From Coenobita brevimanus (lineage: Eukaryota; Arthropoda; Malacostraca; Decapoda; Coenobitidae), in contig CM064655.1 of the NCBI GenBank assembly GCA_032717465.1, positions 20,836,051 through 20,900,050 on the forward strand: a stretch of 64,000 nucleotides of DNA, written 5' to 3'. The first letter of the stretch is position 1. Each line of letters opens with the position of its first letter. The translations under genes and the position numbers were made by a program. This document shows positions 43,265 to 56,333 of the stretch, piece by piece. Below the pieces are notes generated by a model. That model saw only the letters and a program-made list of their open reading frames with translations. It searched no databases and was not told the DNA's origin.

Positions 43265-43410
43265 TCACAGGTGTAAAATAATGATAAAAGCACCTAAGCT
43301 AATGATCACCAGTTGTAGTTAACCTGATTTACATTACCTACTATACTCAACACCTGGGATAAATAACACCTGATCCAAGTAACACCTACTCCATTTAACA
43401 CCTGGAAGGT
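43265..43410 (-). repeat. degenerate CACCTG/TTAACCTGATTTACAT repeat
   Basis: Units such as AACACCTGGGATAAAT, AACACCTGATCCAAGT and AACACCTACTCCATTT follow each other at about 16-bp spacing, preceded by a TTAACCTGATTTACATTACC block that recurs at 45430. The same family lies at 45290-45500. Confidence 0.75.
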
Positions 43411-43569
43411 AAGAACTTTGAATGCTTGAATGGCGAGTAGGCTACATGAATGAATGCCCTTTGGTCTTCATAAGGCAGTCAGTTGATAGTTCTCCTGCGA
43501 CTGTGCCTTCGTTTTCCTGTTCTTGGGTCTTCCCTGCTGCACTTGCCATGATAATGACGTATTTTATGA

Positions 43570-43925
43570 ATGAGCTAGAAAGCACTCGGAGAGCATATAC
43601 CTCCACCAACGCCATTGCAATTAAAAAGGGCCCGGAACCGGATCCGGATCCGCCCCAAAACTTAATCAATTCTTTCTTGGTCCATGGCCCATCTTTCCAC
43701 AAAATTTCATCGAAATTCATTGAGAACTTTTGGAGATATTGTGAGGGATACTCCGGATCCGGATCTGGATCCGCCCTCAAATTTAATCATTTCTTTCTTG
43801 GCACATGGCCCACCCTCCACAAACTTTCATCAAAATCCGTTCATAATTTTTTGTGTAATCCTGCCAACAGACAGACAAACAAACCAACGCGAGGTAAAAC
43901 ATAACCTCCATGGCGGAGGTAATTA
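43570..43925 (+). mobile_element. GGATCC-repeat element (family C), copy 1
   Basis: Begins GAGCTAGAAAGCACTCGGAG and ends ACCTCCATGGCGGAGGTAAT. Inside are two related sub-units, each with a GGATCCGGATC-type run, a TTCTTTCTTGG, a CATGGCCCA, and a TTTCATC-AAATTC segment, about 120 bp apart. The copy at 53252-53585 aligns over its whole length in opposite orientation. The ACCTCCNNCATGGAGGT end is itself palindromic. One frame stays open (43422-43904) but probably only reflects conserved repeat structure. Confidence 0.8.
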
Positions 43926-44042
43926 AACAACAATAAATTTATGAGAAAACGGGAGTCATATAGTTTTAAAATGTTGATTCCTGGCAATCGAATCCCCAAG
44001 ACTATCGCCACTCGCCCCTTCATACAATCCTCACGCCACTAC

Positions 44043-44116
44043 TGTCTCTGTCTCTCTCAGTCTCTGTCTCCCCCCTCCCTCTCTCTCTCTCTCTCTCTCT
44101 CAGTCTCTGTCTCCCC

Positions 44117-44166
<50 letters not shown>
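44043..44166 (+). repeat. (CT)n with duplicated CAGTCTCTGTCTCCCCCC block
   Basis: Pyrimidine tract made of (TC)n. The block CAGTCTCTGTCTCCCCCC, then TCCCTCTCTC, occurs twice at about 40-bp spacing. Confidence 0.9.
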
Positions 44167-44171
<5 letters not shown>

Positions 44172-44619
44172 CCTGCAGTGTCTTTATCTCATGCACACGT
44201 TGGCTGATGATGGATGACAGTGATTGCCCGAGTTGCGCTGTGCACGCCTTAACACGGACAATCACCACTTACCGCCATATCCCCCCCTGTCTTGTTCTCT
44301 TCCTCCTTCCCTTCCTCTCTTGTTCTCTCACTCCCCCCCCCCATACCCCATCTTACTGCAAGCTAAGAAAGTATGCGAACACTTTTAGCGTCCTAGAATA
44401 GGAGACGATGAACGAAACACTGGACAAATATCTTCTGAATAGGCAATCATGAAAAATTATGATGTTCGGAGTTATAAATACCACAAGGAGGATCTCTATA
44501 TTTTTTTTACAGACTTTCCCTCAACTAAATATGCTAACCACACTGAGACGACAGAACTCGTAGTGGTCATTTATTTACTTATATATTTATTTATTTATTT
44601 TCCACAGTGCCTCTTTTTT
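44167..44619. other. no gene recognised
   Basis: Contains a TTTA-rich stretch at 44573-44600. No coding signature is seen. Confidence 0.4.
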
Positions 44620-44845
44620 CCTGTCACTTCTCGGTCCTGCCATGCCTTGCCTTGCTGTTCTGCCCTGCCCTGTCTTGCCTTGCTGTTCTGCCCTGCCCTG
44701 TCTTGCCCTTTTATTCTGCCCTAACTTGTCCTATCCAGCTCTCAATCCTGTCCTGTCCTACCTTCACCCCCAGCCTCACCCTTGCCCTGCTCTTTCACCT
44801 GTGCCTTGCTCTGGCCTGCCTTGCCCTGTTCTGCATAGTCTTCAT
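44620..44845 (+). repeat. degenerate pentanucleotide TGCCC/TGCCT repeat
   Basis: Runs of CTGCC, CTTGC and CTGTC at five-base spacing, with a duplicated ~41-bp block (CTTGCTGTTCTGCCCTGCCC, then TGTCTTGC). The same kind of repeat lies at 58660-59450. Because the unit is five bases, several frames are open. Confidence 0.8.
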
Positions 44846-45289
44846 TTGCCTTGCCTTCTCCAGTCGTCGTCCCTCCCCGGTTCTGTATCGCTATAATTAT
44901 CACCTTCAGTACAATCATCCACAAACTGCAGCTACATCTCTTTCTCTCTTTCTCTGCCTTACGCCTCATCCTGCGAGGGGTGGCCTCAACAGAAGGGTCC
45001 CCAGGCGTTTCTGTCCCACTTGAGTATCGACCACTCTTTTCATCCTCTTTTTGCCTTTTCCCTCGGTCTCCCTCTCCTTCTCTAATCCACCTCACTCAGA
45101 TACAATCCCATGGTGAATATCTCATTTTCCATTTGCTTAAGATGGCCAGTTCATCTTAGTCCGTTTCTTTGTACCCTTCCCACAATATCAACCTCTCTAC
45201 CACATCCTTCCATTTGTTTATCTATCCCTCCACATCACTTCACAAGCACGTCGGAGATAATAAATTTCAAAAGCTCTCACTCAGCGTCA
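44846..45289. other. no gene recognised; pyrimidine-rich
   Basis: C/T-rich sequence without fixed repeats. Overlapping frames have Ser/Pro/Leu bias only. Confidence 0.4.
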
Positions 45290-45500
45290 GCACTAATGAA
45301 CACCTGCTCTACTTAACACCTACCCTAATTAACACCTGGCATAATTAACACCTGGCATTATTATCACCTGACAAAAACACCTGGCATAATTACCACCTGA
45401 CCTAATTAACACCCGGGCACACCTGATCTAATTAACCTGATTTACATAACCTGCATTAACACCTTTGCTAGAAACACCTAATCTAATAAACACCTACTCC
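45290..45500 (-). repeat. 16-bp CACCTG/TAATT minisatellite
   Basis: Units of AACACCTGGCATAATT and variants are repeated about a dozen times. The reverse complement gives CAGGTG plus AATTA, the same combination as in the 2.2-3.8 kb repeat but with a shorter unit. Confidence 0.85.
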
Positions 45501-45710
45501 AGCATTTAGGACTAATAATGGGCCCCCTAAACTCCATCCTAACCCGAGATAATGGCCAAGCTCTTCTAGGGTTTCAGTGTGGCGCTAATTGCCTCGTTTG
45601 TCAGCTTCCCACTTAGAGAGGTCCGGGAGGGGCTTTCAATAGGGGTGGGATAAGAAAAAAATGAATATAAAGAAGAGAAGGGCAGGAAAGACAGGAAAGA
45701 AGTAACGCAA

Positions 45711-46200
<490 letters not shown>

Positions 46201-46245
<45 letters not shown>
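46201..46245 (+). repeat. (AC)n at SINE 3' end
   Basis: About 44 bp of (AC)n directly following the SINE body, probably its own 3' tail. Confidence 0.95.
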
Positions 46246-46248
<3 letters not shown>

Positions 46249-46351
46249 CGAAACAAAAGAAAAGTAAGTCCAGACTCCTCTTGGAGAATAAACAACATTC
46301 ATTTGACAAAGAATCTTTATCTAAACATGCCCCATTTTCAGTACGAATGCT

Positions 46352-46385
46352 CATTATTATTATTATTATTATTATTAGCAGCAGC

Positions 46386-46452
<67 letters not shown>
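46352..46452 (+). repeat. compound (ATT)n-(GCA)n-(GTA)n
   Basis: About eight ATT units, three GCA and about 21 GTA units follow in direct succession. Confidence 0.97.
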
Positions 46453-46806
46453 TTGTGTAAATTAGCGTGTTGTAGGGAAGAAGGGGGGTCATCTCATCAC
46501 TGAGTTGGGATGCAGTGATAAAGGACAAGATACAATGTAACAGTGGTATGTCGTAGGAAAGGCAGGCGTTACTTAGTAGGGATGGAGTTATTGGTAGTAA
46601 CAACACGACACAGTTTAACAGATTCGTTGGGTACACATATTACACCATGCAAATTAAAAAGAATGATACAGTGAAAGTCGAGGCTTGGAGGGTGAAGCAT
46701 GGGAGAAATGGGAGTGAATGGAAGAATGGGAGAGAATGGCAGAATGGGAGAGAAGGATGGCGTGGATAGAGAGCGATGTGGGAGAGAAAAGGGGAAGAAT
46801 GGGATT

Positions 46807-46809
<3 letters not shown>

Positions 46810-46897
<88 letters not shown>
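46810..46897 (+). repeat. (GA)n microsatellite, ~88 bp
   Basis: Uninterrupted GA repeats. The preceding 46690-46800 is a GAATGGGAGA-type degenerate purine repeat. Confidence 0.97.
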
Positions 46898-46899
<2 letters not shown>

Positions 46900-47226
46900 A
46901 AAAAAAAAAAAAAGTAAAAGTACCCAGGCCATCCATCCATCACGCTAAGCCCCTCCCAGATCAGCCTGATAAAGAATAAATAGTTAATAAAAAAACGAAG
47001 GTGCTGATCCACTTAATAATACTCGCCACGCAACACCACCTGGTTTTAATTAACAGGTGCTCTGGGGCCGTAGTATTAAAGAATCAGGAAGATTTATAGG
47101 TTTAGGTTGAATTACACCTTGATTTTTTGCTGTACATTAGTGATAGCTTTTCAGTTTCGACATGTATTTTGCTATGCCAAAACAGAAAAAGACTGAAATT
47201 TCAACTAGCAAATTTGTACTTCCTCA
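46898..47226. other. no gene recognised
   Basis: A short unique stretch. 47033-47057 contains CACCTG and CAGGTG flanking TTTTAATTAA, an inverted E-box pair. Confidence 0.45.
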
Positions 47227-47259
47227 TGGACAATGACGATGACGATGATGATGGTGATA

Positions 47260-47292
<33 letters not shown>

Positions 47293-47323
47293 GTAATAAT
47301 GATGATGATGATGATGATGATAG

Positions 47324-47361
<38 letters not shown>

Positions 47362-47394
47362 GTAATAATGATGATGATGATGATGATAGTGATC
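47227..47394 (+). repeat. (GAT)n with GGTAATAAT interruptions
   Basis: GAT triplets are interrupted three times by GGTGATAAT or GGTAATAAT and twice by GATAGT. The Asp-rich open frame is an artefact. Confidence 0.95.
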
Positions 47395-47759
47395 GAGCCT
47401 AGATCTGAAAGAAGGGTTTAGGGATGTATTTATGGCACATCTTGGCCAATCTACAGGATAAATGTCTCTACAAGAGTTAACTATATTCACGTATGGCTTT
47501 ATAGTACCGTGCCTATCATTTTCGTTCGCTCTTCTCTGATTTAGTTGTGAAGTGTCTGGTAGCACTGTGACTGGAGGTAAAAGCATATGCAAACAGTCCT
47601 ATACTTTATTATGCCTTAAAAACTTAGTATGTCCAAAGGAGAGCATATAAATTTTGGAAGTCGTGATCAAGGAAATGTGAGAGTGCTTTCCTTGTCAGTC
47701 ATGCTTCTAATTTCAACCATAAGCTGGTATGCGGAGTGAACATGCAATTGTAGAGTGAT
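47395..47759. other. no gene recognised
   Basis: Unique-looking sequence, with no repeat or coding signature. Confidence 0.4.
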
Positions 47760-48330
47760 TCACCTCGCCCCCAACTCCGCCAGCCGTACCCTCTCCCTCT
47801 AAACTTCCCACTTTCCTGTCTCTTGCTCCCTTCCCATTGCTAGCTTATTTCCTTCCTATGCCGATAATCCACTCCCCCCGTTCTAGCTGGCTTCTCTCCC
47901 CACCCTCGAACTACCTCCCCACTCCTGTACCCTTCCCTTTCCCCCTCGCCATTAGTCCCCTTCTCCCTCATCCTACAGCCTTCTCTTGCTAGCTACCTCC
48001 CCCAATCTCTCTTCAACCACCCTCTCCTCAACTCCAGTCTTTCTCTTCACTTCTCTCACCCCTTAATACAGCTCCTCTCCTTCCCTCCCACTCTATCCCC
48101 CATATCTTCCTACCGCCAATGTCCCTCTTCTCACCCCCTCCACCACAAGTCCCCTCTTTTTCTTACTTTCCCTCCCTCTTTCTCTACCCCGTCTCTCTCT
48201 CCTGTAGCCTCTTCCTCTTACACCAACTCATATCCCTCCCCTTAAATCCCTTCCCCTCTCCTGCGCCATATGGTAGAGTGGCCCACACTTGGCCCATCCC
48301 TCACCTGGCCAAATTACCCCCACCTCATTG
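47760..48330 (+). repeat. C/T-rich low-complexity tract
   Basis: The plus strand is strongly pyrimidine-biased (CCCTCTCC, CTTCCC) for about 570 bp without a fixed unit. Confidence 0.6.
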
Positions 48331-49024
48331 AAATAAACACACCGCTCTTTACCCACAGTTACTCCCCTTAAGCCGCCATCCCTCACAGGCCCTGATAGCA
48401 CACAGTACACGCGAATCTGCCGCCCTGTTCAAAAAAATTCCTCGCTATTAAGAGCTGTTTTGCCATTGCTGGTTTTTGCTAACGTCCATAAGGAGAACGA
48501 AGTTATCACTGTAAACTTGCTATTCCTAAACGATTATCTTGAGCTTGGGATATACTAATGACACAAGAATGCTTAGATATAGCTAGTCCTCATTGTTACC
48601 TTGAATCGAGGTGATGCCAAAAGTGAAAAAACAGTTGTCTAGAAAATGCTAAAAAAAAAAAGTCATATTGAATGGGCTAATTTTCATGTAATAATCAGAC
48701 TATTTTTCTATTGCAGTTACTGCCAGACGATTTAATTCAACTGAGTGAGTCATAGGAGCCTGAGAGTGTTAAGATCCTTCCAGAACACCTTCCCTTGCGT
48801 CAACACACCTTTGGATCAGGTCTCTCTCTCCCTATCAATATATCGCGTGGGGTGTACTTTAATGACATGATAAGCTCGTCCTGCCTCACGTTTGCGCTGC
48901 GCAATCATGCCCTCCGTGGCTGATTACTGCCTTGCTGGATGTTGTAGACGCGTGTTAGCATGCCAGTATCTCTCTGACTCTTTAACTCTTTTTGATGCTG
49001 TGTAACTTTCACTTTTTCAATTTC
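48331..49024. other. no gene; one family A MITE fragment
   Basis: 48715-48775 has GTTACTGCCAGACGATTTAA, then TTCAACTGAG, the family A left-arm box. The rest is unique-looking. Confidence 0.45.
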
Positions 49025-49205
49025 TTTTGGCCCAGCTGATCTGAAATATGAACCTGGTGAGCTGAAGGTTAAGTTACCCTTCTGCAGTTCACCATCCTCC
49101 TTGCGGGAGATAAGGAAACAGTAGAGGGACGTTTGCATAACCAAGCACTTGACCCGCCTCATTATATCACTACAAAAAGACATCCCTCTCCAGCATCGCA
49201 ACTAC
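49025..49205 (+). repeat. dispersed repeat D, copy 2
   Basis: Aligns with 1786-1975: GAACCTGGTGAGCTGAAGG, CTGCAGTTCACCATCCTCCT, GGGACGTTTGCATAACC, and a CATTATATCACTAC block, in the same order. Confidence 0.6.
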
Positions 49206-49344
49206 TTCGTGCGTAGGGAATGTTTGTCACTTTCCTCCCCGACGTATCCTGGCAAAGACATGTAGGTTATCTATGGGCAAAACAAAATACCACGCCTTTC
49301 TCAGCTTATGATTAACAGACAGCAGAGGAAAGTGAGGAGGAAAA

Positions 49345-49555
49345 GAGGTGAAATATTTGACGAACTTTAGTCCTCGACTGTACAACACACATCTGAACGA
49401 CTTGCAAATTGTCTTCTCTAGCCAACATATTCCCTGTGTTCATAATCTGCATTCTTTTATATGCAGTGTATCCAGGCATCTCCCTGTGAATGAATCTTGG
49501 GTTTGGATTTTCGTTCAACCTTCTTTGGAATCGACAGTGTTTGCAGGCCCCCATT
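49345..49555 (+). mobile_element. 5'-truncated LINE remnant
   Basis: Reads FSSQHIPCVHNLHSFICSVS, then RHL, equivalent to the QLWNCLPLSVFPAAYDLQSF, then KRSVSRHL region of the LINE at 11541-14560. The corresponding 3' tail follows. It is the most diverged of the three remnants. Confidence 0.65.
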
Positions 49556-49603
49556 CTTTAAATATTTCTTTCATGCACAAAGTCAAAGGTTATCTTAAAC
49601 TCC

Positions 49604-49793
49604 TTAACCCCTTTACTACGATGAAGCTTCTTTATGATTTTCTGTTTGTGCCCCTCAAACGATTTTATTTAGATCACGAGAGACTTACAAAAAGGCTCGA
49701 GGGTCCCAATTAATCACTGAGATGATACCTTTTAATTTTTCTAGCTTGATTATTTTATTTAGAAAAGGGGAAACATTTGTAGTGAAGGAATTA
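49604..49793. mobile_element. family A MITE copy
   Basis: The left end TTAACCCCTTTACTACGATG and the box TCAAACGATTTTATTTAGAT are clear. The right end has TTGATTATTTTATTTAGA and GTAGTGAAGGAATTAG. Length is 190 bp. Confidence 0.78.
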
Positions 49794-50853
49794 GTTACAG
49801 ACGATCATTATTCCTCTGAATGAAACGCAGGCAGCCAAATGGTTATTCTAGACTGCTTAGAGTGTACCAAACTATTTAATTTGTGTAAGAGGTACCCAAG
49901 CAGTGCGGAGGTTAATGGCGTTGGGTGGAGCCACGAATGGACCAATTAAGGTTGCCTGCTACCACGACTAAGTACCAACAGCAGGATACTAGTAGTATAA
50001 CAAACACTGCTGTTAATTCTTACACCGCGAGATAAATCCCTTCAGTGGTATCTATCTCCTTTACTACGAGGTCTCTCTAAAAAAAAAAAAAAAAAAATCG
50101 TTTTGAAATGAAAATTAAATAGATATCATCGTACTGAAGTAATCTAACACGATATATATCTGACCAACCAAAACAACAGACTGACTTGCCAAATATACAG
50201 TTTCCCTAAGTGTTTCCTTTACACCGTCTTTAAACCGCTTCAAATCCTTGTGGGACATCGCTAAACGAATTAACAACACGGTCAAATGCGTTGGACTCTT
50301 GCTTCAATAATTCGGAACCCCAGAAGTAAAAAGGAATGATAAAACAGAACCAAACTGCACCTGATAGCCACCATAAGCATAATACACCACTATCATCTCA
50401 CCACCACTACTTCCCACAGACAGACGGGGTAGCAACTAGCAACTAATTTATCGATGCAATGGTCGGCAAATTTTCGCTAATGCAGGTGGTATGTATTATG
50501 CAAAGATTGGTTAGCAAAAACCGAAACCTGAGGGCTGAAAAACTGAACATACACATATTTTTTTTTTTTATTGAAGTCAATGCGTGAGCTTACAATGAGT
50601 GGCAGAAATAGGTGTCAAATGGCTATCCAACACTTTAATCCTATGACGTATTATTTTTATATTCTTGCTAATCCCAGGTATTTTTTGTCAACTAATGTAT
50701 AGACTGGATTTATTAAGGCTACATATACCCCCCTCCCCCCGTTTGCAAAATTCTCTCGCAAGGTGAAGAAAATCGTCTGAAAATGGGAAGAAAAAAATAA
50801 GCGGAACGTAGTCTGATTCCAGCACCAGATAATAACACAAACAACAAAAATAA
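49794..50853. other. no gene; two further family A fragments
   Basis: 50050-50150 (CTCCTTTACTACGAGGTC to ATCATCGTACTGAAGTAA) and 50630-50820 (TTTAATCCTATGACGTATTA to GAAAATCGTCTGAAAATG) are reduced family A elements. The rest is unassigned. Confidence 0.5.
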
Positions 50854-52180
<1,327 letters not shown>

Positions 52181-52214
<34 letters not shown>

Positions 52215-52248
52215 GTCTCTGTCTGTCTGTCTGTCTCTCTCTCTCTCG
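52181..52248 (+). repeat. (CTGT)n with (CT)n
   Basis: About 10 CTGT units, interrupted by CTCTGT, ending in (CT)n. Confidence 0.95.
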
Positions 52249-52376
52249 TATTGATTAGCCCCTGCAATACAACCACCTCAGGCACACTCGGCAGTGATTA
52301 GATATTACACAGCAGAAATGTATAACTTTGCACCACACACACACACACACACACACACAGTATGTATAGTTTTTCT

Positions 52377-52499
52377 TAACCCTTCAGTCCAAGTGCTGTC
52401 TCCTAAACTGAAATCGTCTGGCAGTAGTAAGGATTGAGGGAGACTGTTTAATGTCTTCAGTCCATGGGCTCTCTCCTAGGCCAAATAAGTCTTCTCATT

Positions 52500-52552
<53 letters not shown>
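52377..52552. mobile_element. family A MITE ends plus (CT)n
   Basis: TTAACCCTTCAGTCCAAGTG and AAATCGTCTGGCAGTAGT, then a second, similar half (TTTAATGTCTTCAGTCCATG). A 48-bp (CT)n at 52504-52552 follows. The halves are in the same orientation, so this is two left ends rather than one complete element. Confidence 0.55.
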
Positions 52553-52555
<3 letters not shown>

Positions 52556-53251
52556 ACATTGCTCAACTCTCGTAGTGGAAGGCTTTCAGTATGATGACGT
52601 ATTTCAGACTTCATTAACTTCCTGGTATTTCTAAGCAGTTTTATTCCTCTTACGAAGAACTTCAAGGCGATGGATATTCTTTCTTTAAATCTCCCTATGT
52701 TGCTTATTTCACGTTTCAAGCTGAAGGCGTTCCGTTAAGCAATATACTGAGATGCTGTGTACATGGTTAACTATGTGTATGTGAATGTGTATGTGTATGT
52801 GCTTGTATATATGTATGTGTGCAAACTACGACTAGCTTTGTCTGTTTTTACCCTTAACGTATCTAAATCTGGACATAAAATACACAGTCCACTCCTAAGG
52901 TCCAGTGATCTTCCTATGCACTACAGATGGCGTCACACATCTTCACAGGGCCCAGCTTTAGCAGTAATACCATCGTCCACATTAAATACATGGTCGGGTT
53001 GCGTACAGATATTACTGGGAATATTTTATGGCACGTTGGTGAGTCTTTAAATTTCGTGGCTCCATCTTAATTACAGTGTTAGGTTACCTGTATGCTGACC
53101 TACCTTAAAAGACAGAAAACCTTATTAACCCAGTGTCTTAAATATATCCGATGTATAATTAAGAAAATGGACTGTAATACGTGAAATATATTCTCTGGCT
53201 TTATGACTCCAATGATTTTTCTTTAACCTCTGACTTGAACCATATTCTTTT
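52553..53251. other. no gene recognised
   Basis: Unique-looking, with GTATGTGTATGTG-type runs at 52770-52825. There is no coding signature. Confidence 0.4.
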
Positions 53252-53585
53252 TACCTTCGCCATGGAGGTTATATTATACCCAACGTTGGTTTGCTTGTCC
53301 ATTAACAGGATTACTCAAAAAGTTATGAACAGATTTTGATGATATTTTGTGGAAGGGTGGGCCTCGGGCCAAGGAAGGAATTACTAAATTTGGGGGCGGA
53401 TCCGGATCCGGATCCGGAGTATCCCGCACAATATCTCCAAAAGTTCATGAATTTCAATGAAATTTTGTGGGAAGGTAGGCCATGGACCAAGAAAGAATTA
53501 ATTAAATCTGGGGGCGGATCCTGATCCTTTTAAATGGCATTGGCATTGGCTGAGGTATGCGCTCTGTGACTGCTTTCTAGTTTAT
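53252..53585 (-). mobile_element. GGATCC-repeat element (family C), copy 2
   Basis: Opposite orientation to 43570-43925 and alignable end to end: CCATGGAGGTTATA at one end, two sub-units with TTTTGTGG-AGG and GGCGGATCC runs, and CAGTGACTGCTTTCTAG-like sequence at the other end (reading TGACTGCTTTCTAG near 53566). The GGATCCGGATCCGGATCC run sits at 53398-53416. Confidence 0.8.
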
Positions 53586-53589
53586 AGTT

Positions 53590-53677
53590 TAATCTTGCTG
53601 TGGCCACGTGATTTTATTTAGCTTAGAAGAGCATCTAGAGAGTGAAAGGTTTAGTGAATGCTATATTAAATCCCTCA
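53590..53677. mobile_element. family A MITE, cut by the assembly gap
   Basis: CACGTGATTTTATTTAGCTT and GAGTGAAAGGTTTAGTGAA are present. The element runs into the run of Ns. Confidence 0.5.
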
Positions 53678-53777
53678 NNNNNNNNNNNNNNNNNNNNNNN
53701 NNNNNNNNNNNNNNNNNNNNNNNNNNNNNNNNNNNNNNNNNNNNNNNNNNNNNNNNNNNNNNNNNNNNNNNNNNNNN
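53678..53777. other. assembly gap, 100 N
   Basis: Exactly 100 undetermined bases, the customary fixed-size gap of unknown true length. Adjacency of the flanks is not guaranteed. Confidence 1.
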
Positions 53778-54659
53778 GTAAGCATCATGAATAAGTAACA
53801 GTCACAAAATATCAAGCAATATCCTTATGATAATATCCTGAATATCCTGATAAGAGGTCGCCAAATTTATGTTACGGAACAGAGAAAGATAATGTACACT
53901 TTAAGTGAGAATACTAAAAAGATCACTACTGTCCCGTAAAGTTCCAGGTTCAAAACAAAAGAGTTAGGTAAAATTACAAGTTAAAGTTTAATGCTCAAAC
54001 TAACAACAAAACATTCAGGACTCAGAAGGATAATGTAATGGCAAAAACAGGTTAAATATATGGTTAACTGCAATAGCCTCTATTAACACGAAATTAGCAT
54101 GAGTAAATTTATCTAAGTCAGCCCTGATGAAATGAAAAACACTGGGTAATGCTCAGTTAATGCAAGGTAAATTATTACAGCTACAAAATATTATTAATGA
54201 TGGCTGACAAGAACCTTACACAAATTACAAAAATCCTACCAGGCCCAAGAATCAACCTTATGCTACACAGTACAAGAAAAATGCAACAACAGTTATACTC
54301 AAATTACACACAGCTGCTAGATGGTTGGAGACTTCCTGAGAAACTCACAATAATAATAACTGTACAGGGGAGGACAGAGATGTGAACAAAATGAGGAGCA
54401 GATCTAAGTGGCCATGATGCAGAGACTGAGCTCATTATATAGGGGCCAGCAGAGCTTGATACAGCTTGTAAGAAGGACGCGCAAATGAAGCCATGGGGAC
54501 AAAGAGTTGACAATCCCGCACTGAACAACAGAGAGAACGACTTACTCTACTATAACGGTAGAAGGGGGGGACTGAGGCAGAACACGCTCGTGATCAAACA
54601 TGCAGCATACTGTGCGTTAAAATTACACAAAGGATGATGAAATCATAGGCTATGTAACA
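53778..54659. other. no gene recognised
   Basis: AT-rich, unique-looking sequence right of the gap. Short frames (54197-54385, 54304-54528) have no recognisable features. Confidence 0.4.
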
Positions 54660-54692
54660 ATATATATATATATATATATATATATCTATCTA

Positions 54693-54726
<34 letters not shown>
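54660..54726 (+). repeat. (TA)n with CTATCTA interruption
   Basis: About 66 bp of (TA)n broken by TATCTATCTA and one CATA step. Confidence 0.95.
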
Positions 54727-54728
<2 letters not shown>

Positions 54729-54749
54729 ATTATGTTAATAATAATGCTG

Positions 54750-55880
54750 TTATATTGGCCGCCTGAGAAGTCGATAACTGTATCAACCGTCGTCGAATAT
54801 TCCCAATTACGAATGTGTACTGTAATATATGTAAAGCCATGCATATTACCTGTACGTGCACCTCAAACAACGCTACATTAATATAAATGTAATGCTAATA
54901 CTAACTTCCAAATTAACTGTTTGAGAAATCCAATATCTAATTCCGAATAGTCTGCAACAAAAACCATAATAATGCTTAACTTTTTCGAGATTTCATTCAA
55001 TAGTATTCACAGATTAAAGGGGCAAATGTGCCATACATGCCTTGACATCGATATCTTTAATAATTTCATTACTAATTATATCCAATGTGTAATGTTGAAA
55101 CTGTCCTGTGATAAAGATATATGTAGAGTTCAACATGCTCAATGCCTTTAATTCACTAATAATAATAAAAATTAATAGAAAAACCATATTAAGTGCCTGG
55201 AATATGAGTTCTTTAATAACCAGATTCAATTACCTGAACGATAGCGAAGCTGTGACTAATTACAATAATACACTAACCTACATGTAATGCACTGTAATAC
55301 ATGTGTAGGACGCTTACATAATATCTGGTTTTAATCTGCAAGCTCTTACCCATGTTAATACTAATAAAGCTACCTTATTAACTGCCTAGGAATTCGATAT
55401 CTTTAATGCTCACATTGTCACTAAATATAACGCAATGTCTAATTAAGAAACCCTAAGAAACGCGTATTATACTCTTGTCTTTTGCACATATTGATAACGA
55501 AACAGAAGTGAAATCTTTAATAACGAAATAGTCACCCAGCATATCCAGCGTCAGATTACAAAAGTTTACTGCAATATACCGTACATAATGCAGTGTAATA
55601 GATATGTAACACGTAATTTGTACTCCCAAATCCAGTAGCACTTACCCAGGTAAACTCTATCATTTCCGGACGAATCCAGTGTTCTGCTTCAGCTAACACA
55701 GATTTTCCTCAGGTGAGAGTGAGTCATAGGAGAAAATGCCAAGTCAGTGTGAGAATTAAATCTCTTATGTAGCCCGCCACCAAACATATTATCGTGCCTT
55801 GATTGCAAAAAGATTATTAAAACATATGTACCGTACGAAGTGCACTACAACAGATACGTAATACATAATTCGAAGTTAAA
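54750..55880 (+). repeat. degenerate long-period tandem repeat
   Basis: Two motifs alternate at irregular spacing. The first is TTAACTGCCTAGGAATTCGA, then TATCTTTAATAAC-type (near 54760, 54915, 55187, 55378, 55505). The second is CACTGTAATACATGTGTA-type (near 54818, 55289, 55568, 55840). Units are heavily diverged. There is no coding content. Confidence 0.5.
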
Positions 55881-56333
55881 AAAAAAAAAAGTATCGCTCC
55901 TACGCTTTACATTTTGAAACTAAGCACGAAGTGATTTGAAACGGTCAAGTGTGCCATGTTTCAGTAGCTATGCAAACAGGGACAAAATTGTATCTAATAT
56001 TTTCAACCTCTTCTTTTTCTCACGTCCCTTGGGTGATTTATATTCTTTAGCTGAGAGAGACATGTTTTTCTGTCCCCAGATGATATTCTCTTATGTGAAT
56101 AAGCCAGGGAGGAAAGTGACGGAAATAGTGAAGGTGTGAAGCAGACGAGGTGGAATAGGAGGCGACCTATTCTCCGATTCTACACACTTGTGGATTCGTT
56201 ACAGATCAGAGTTAACATGACGCTACTATAACATAACATATAATAACATTCTATAACATACACTCCTCAGTTATAACAAGAATGACAAGAACATCGTCTA
56301 ATACCTACCTATGCCTGAGAAATGAATGATACA
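55881..56333. other. no gene recognised
   Basis: Unique-looking; an ATAACAT cluster lies at 56228-56265. Confidence 0.4.

Noticed and set aside
43422..43904. 160-codon protein in family C element
   Set aside because: The frame spans repeat sub-units and ends at random sites; more likely conserved DNA repeats than a protein.
47127..47402. Asp-rich acidic protein
   Set aside because: Encoded by a (GAT)n microsatellite.
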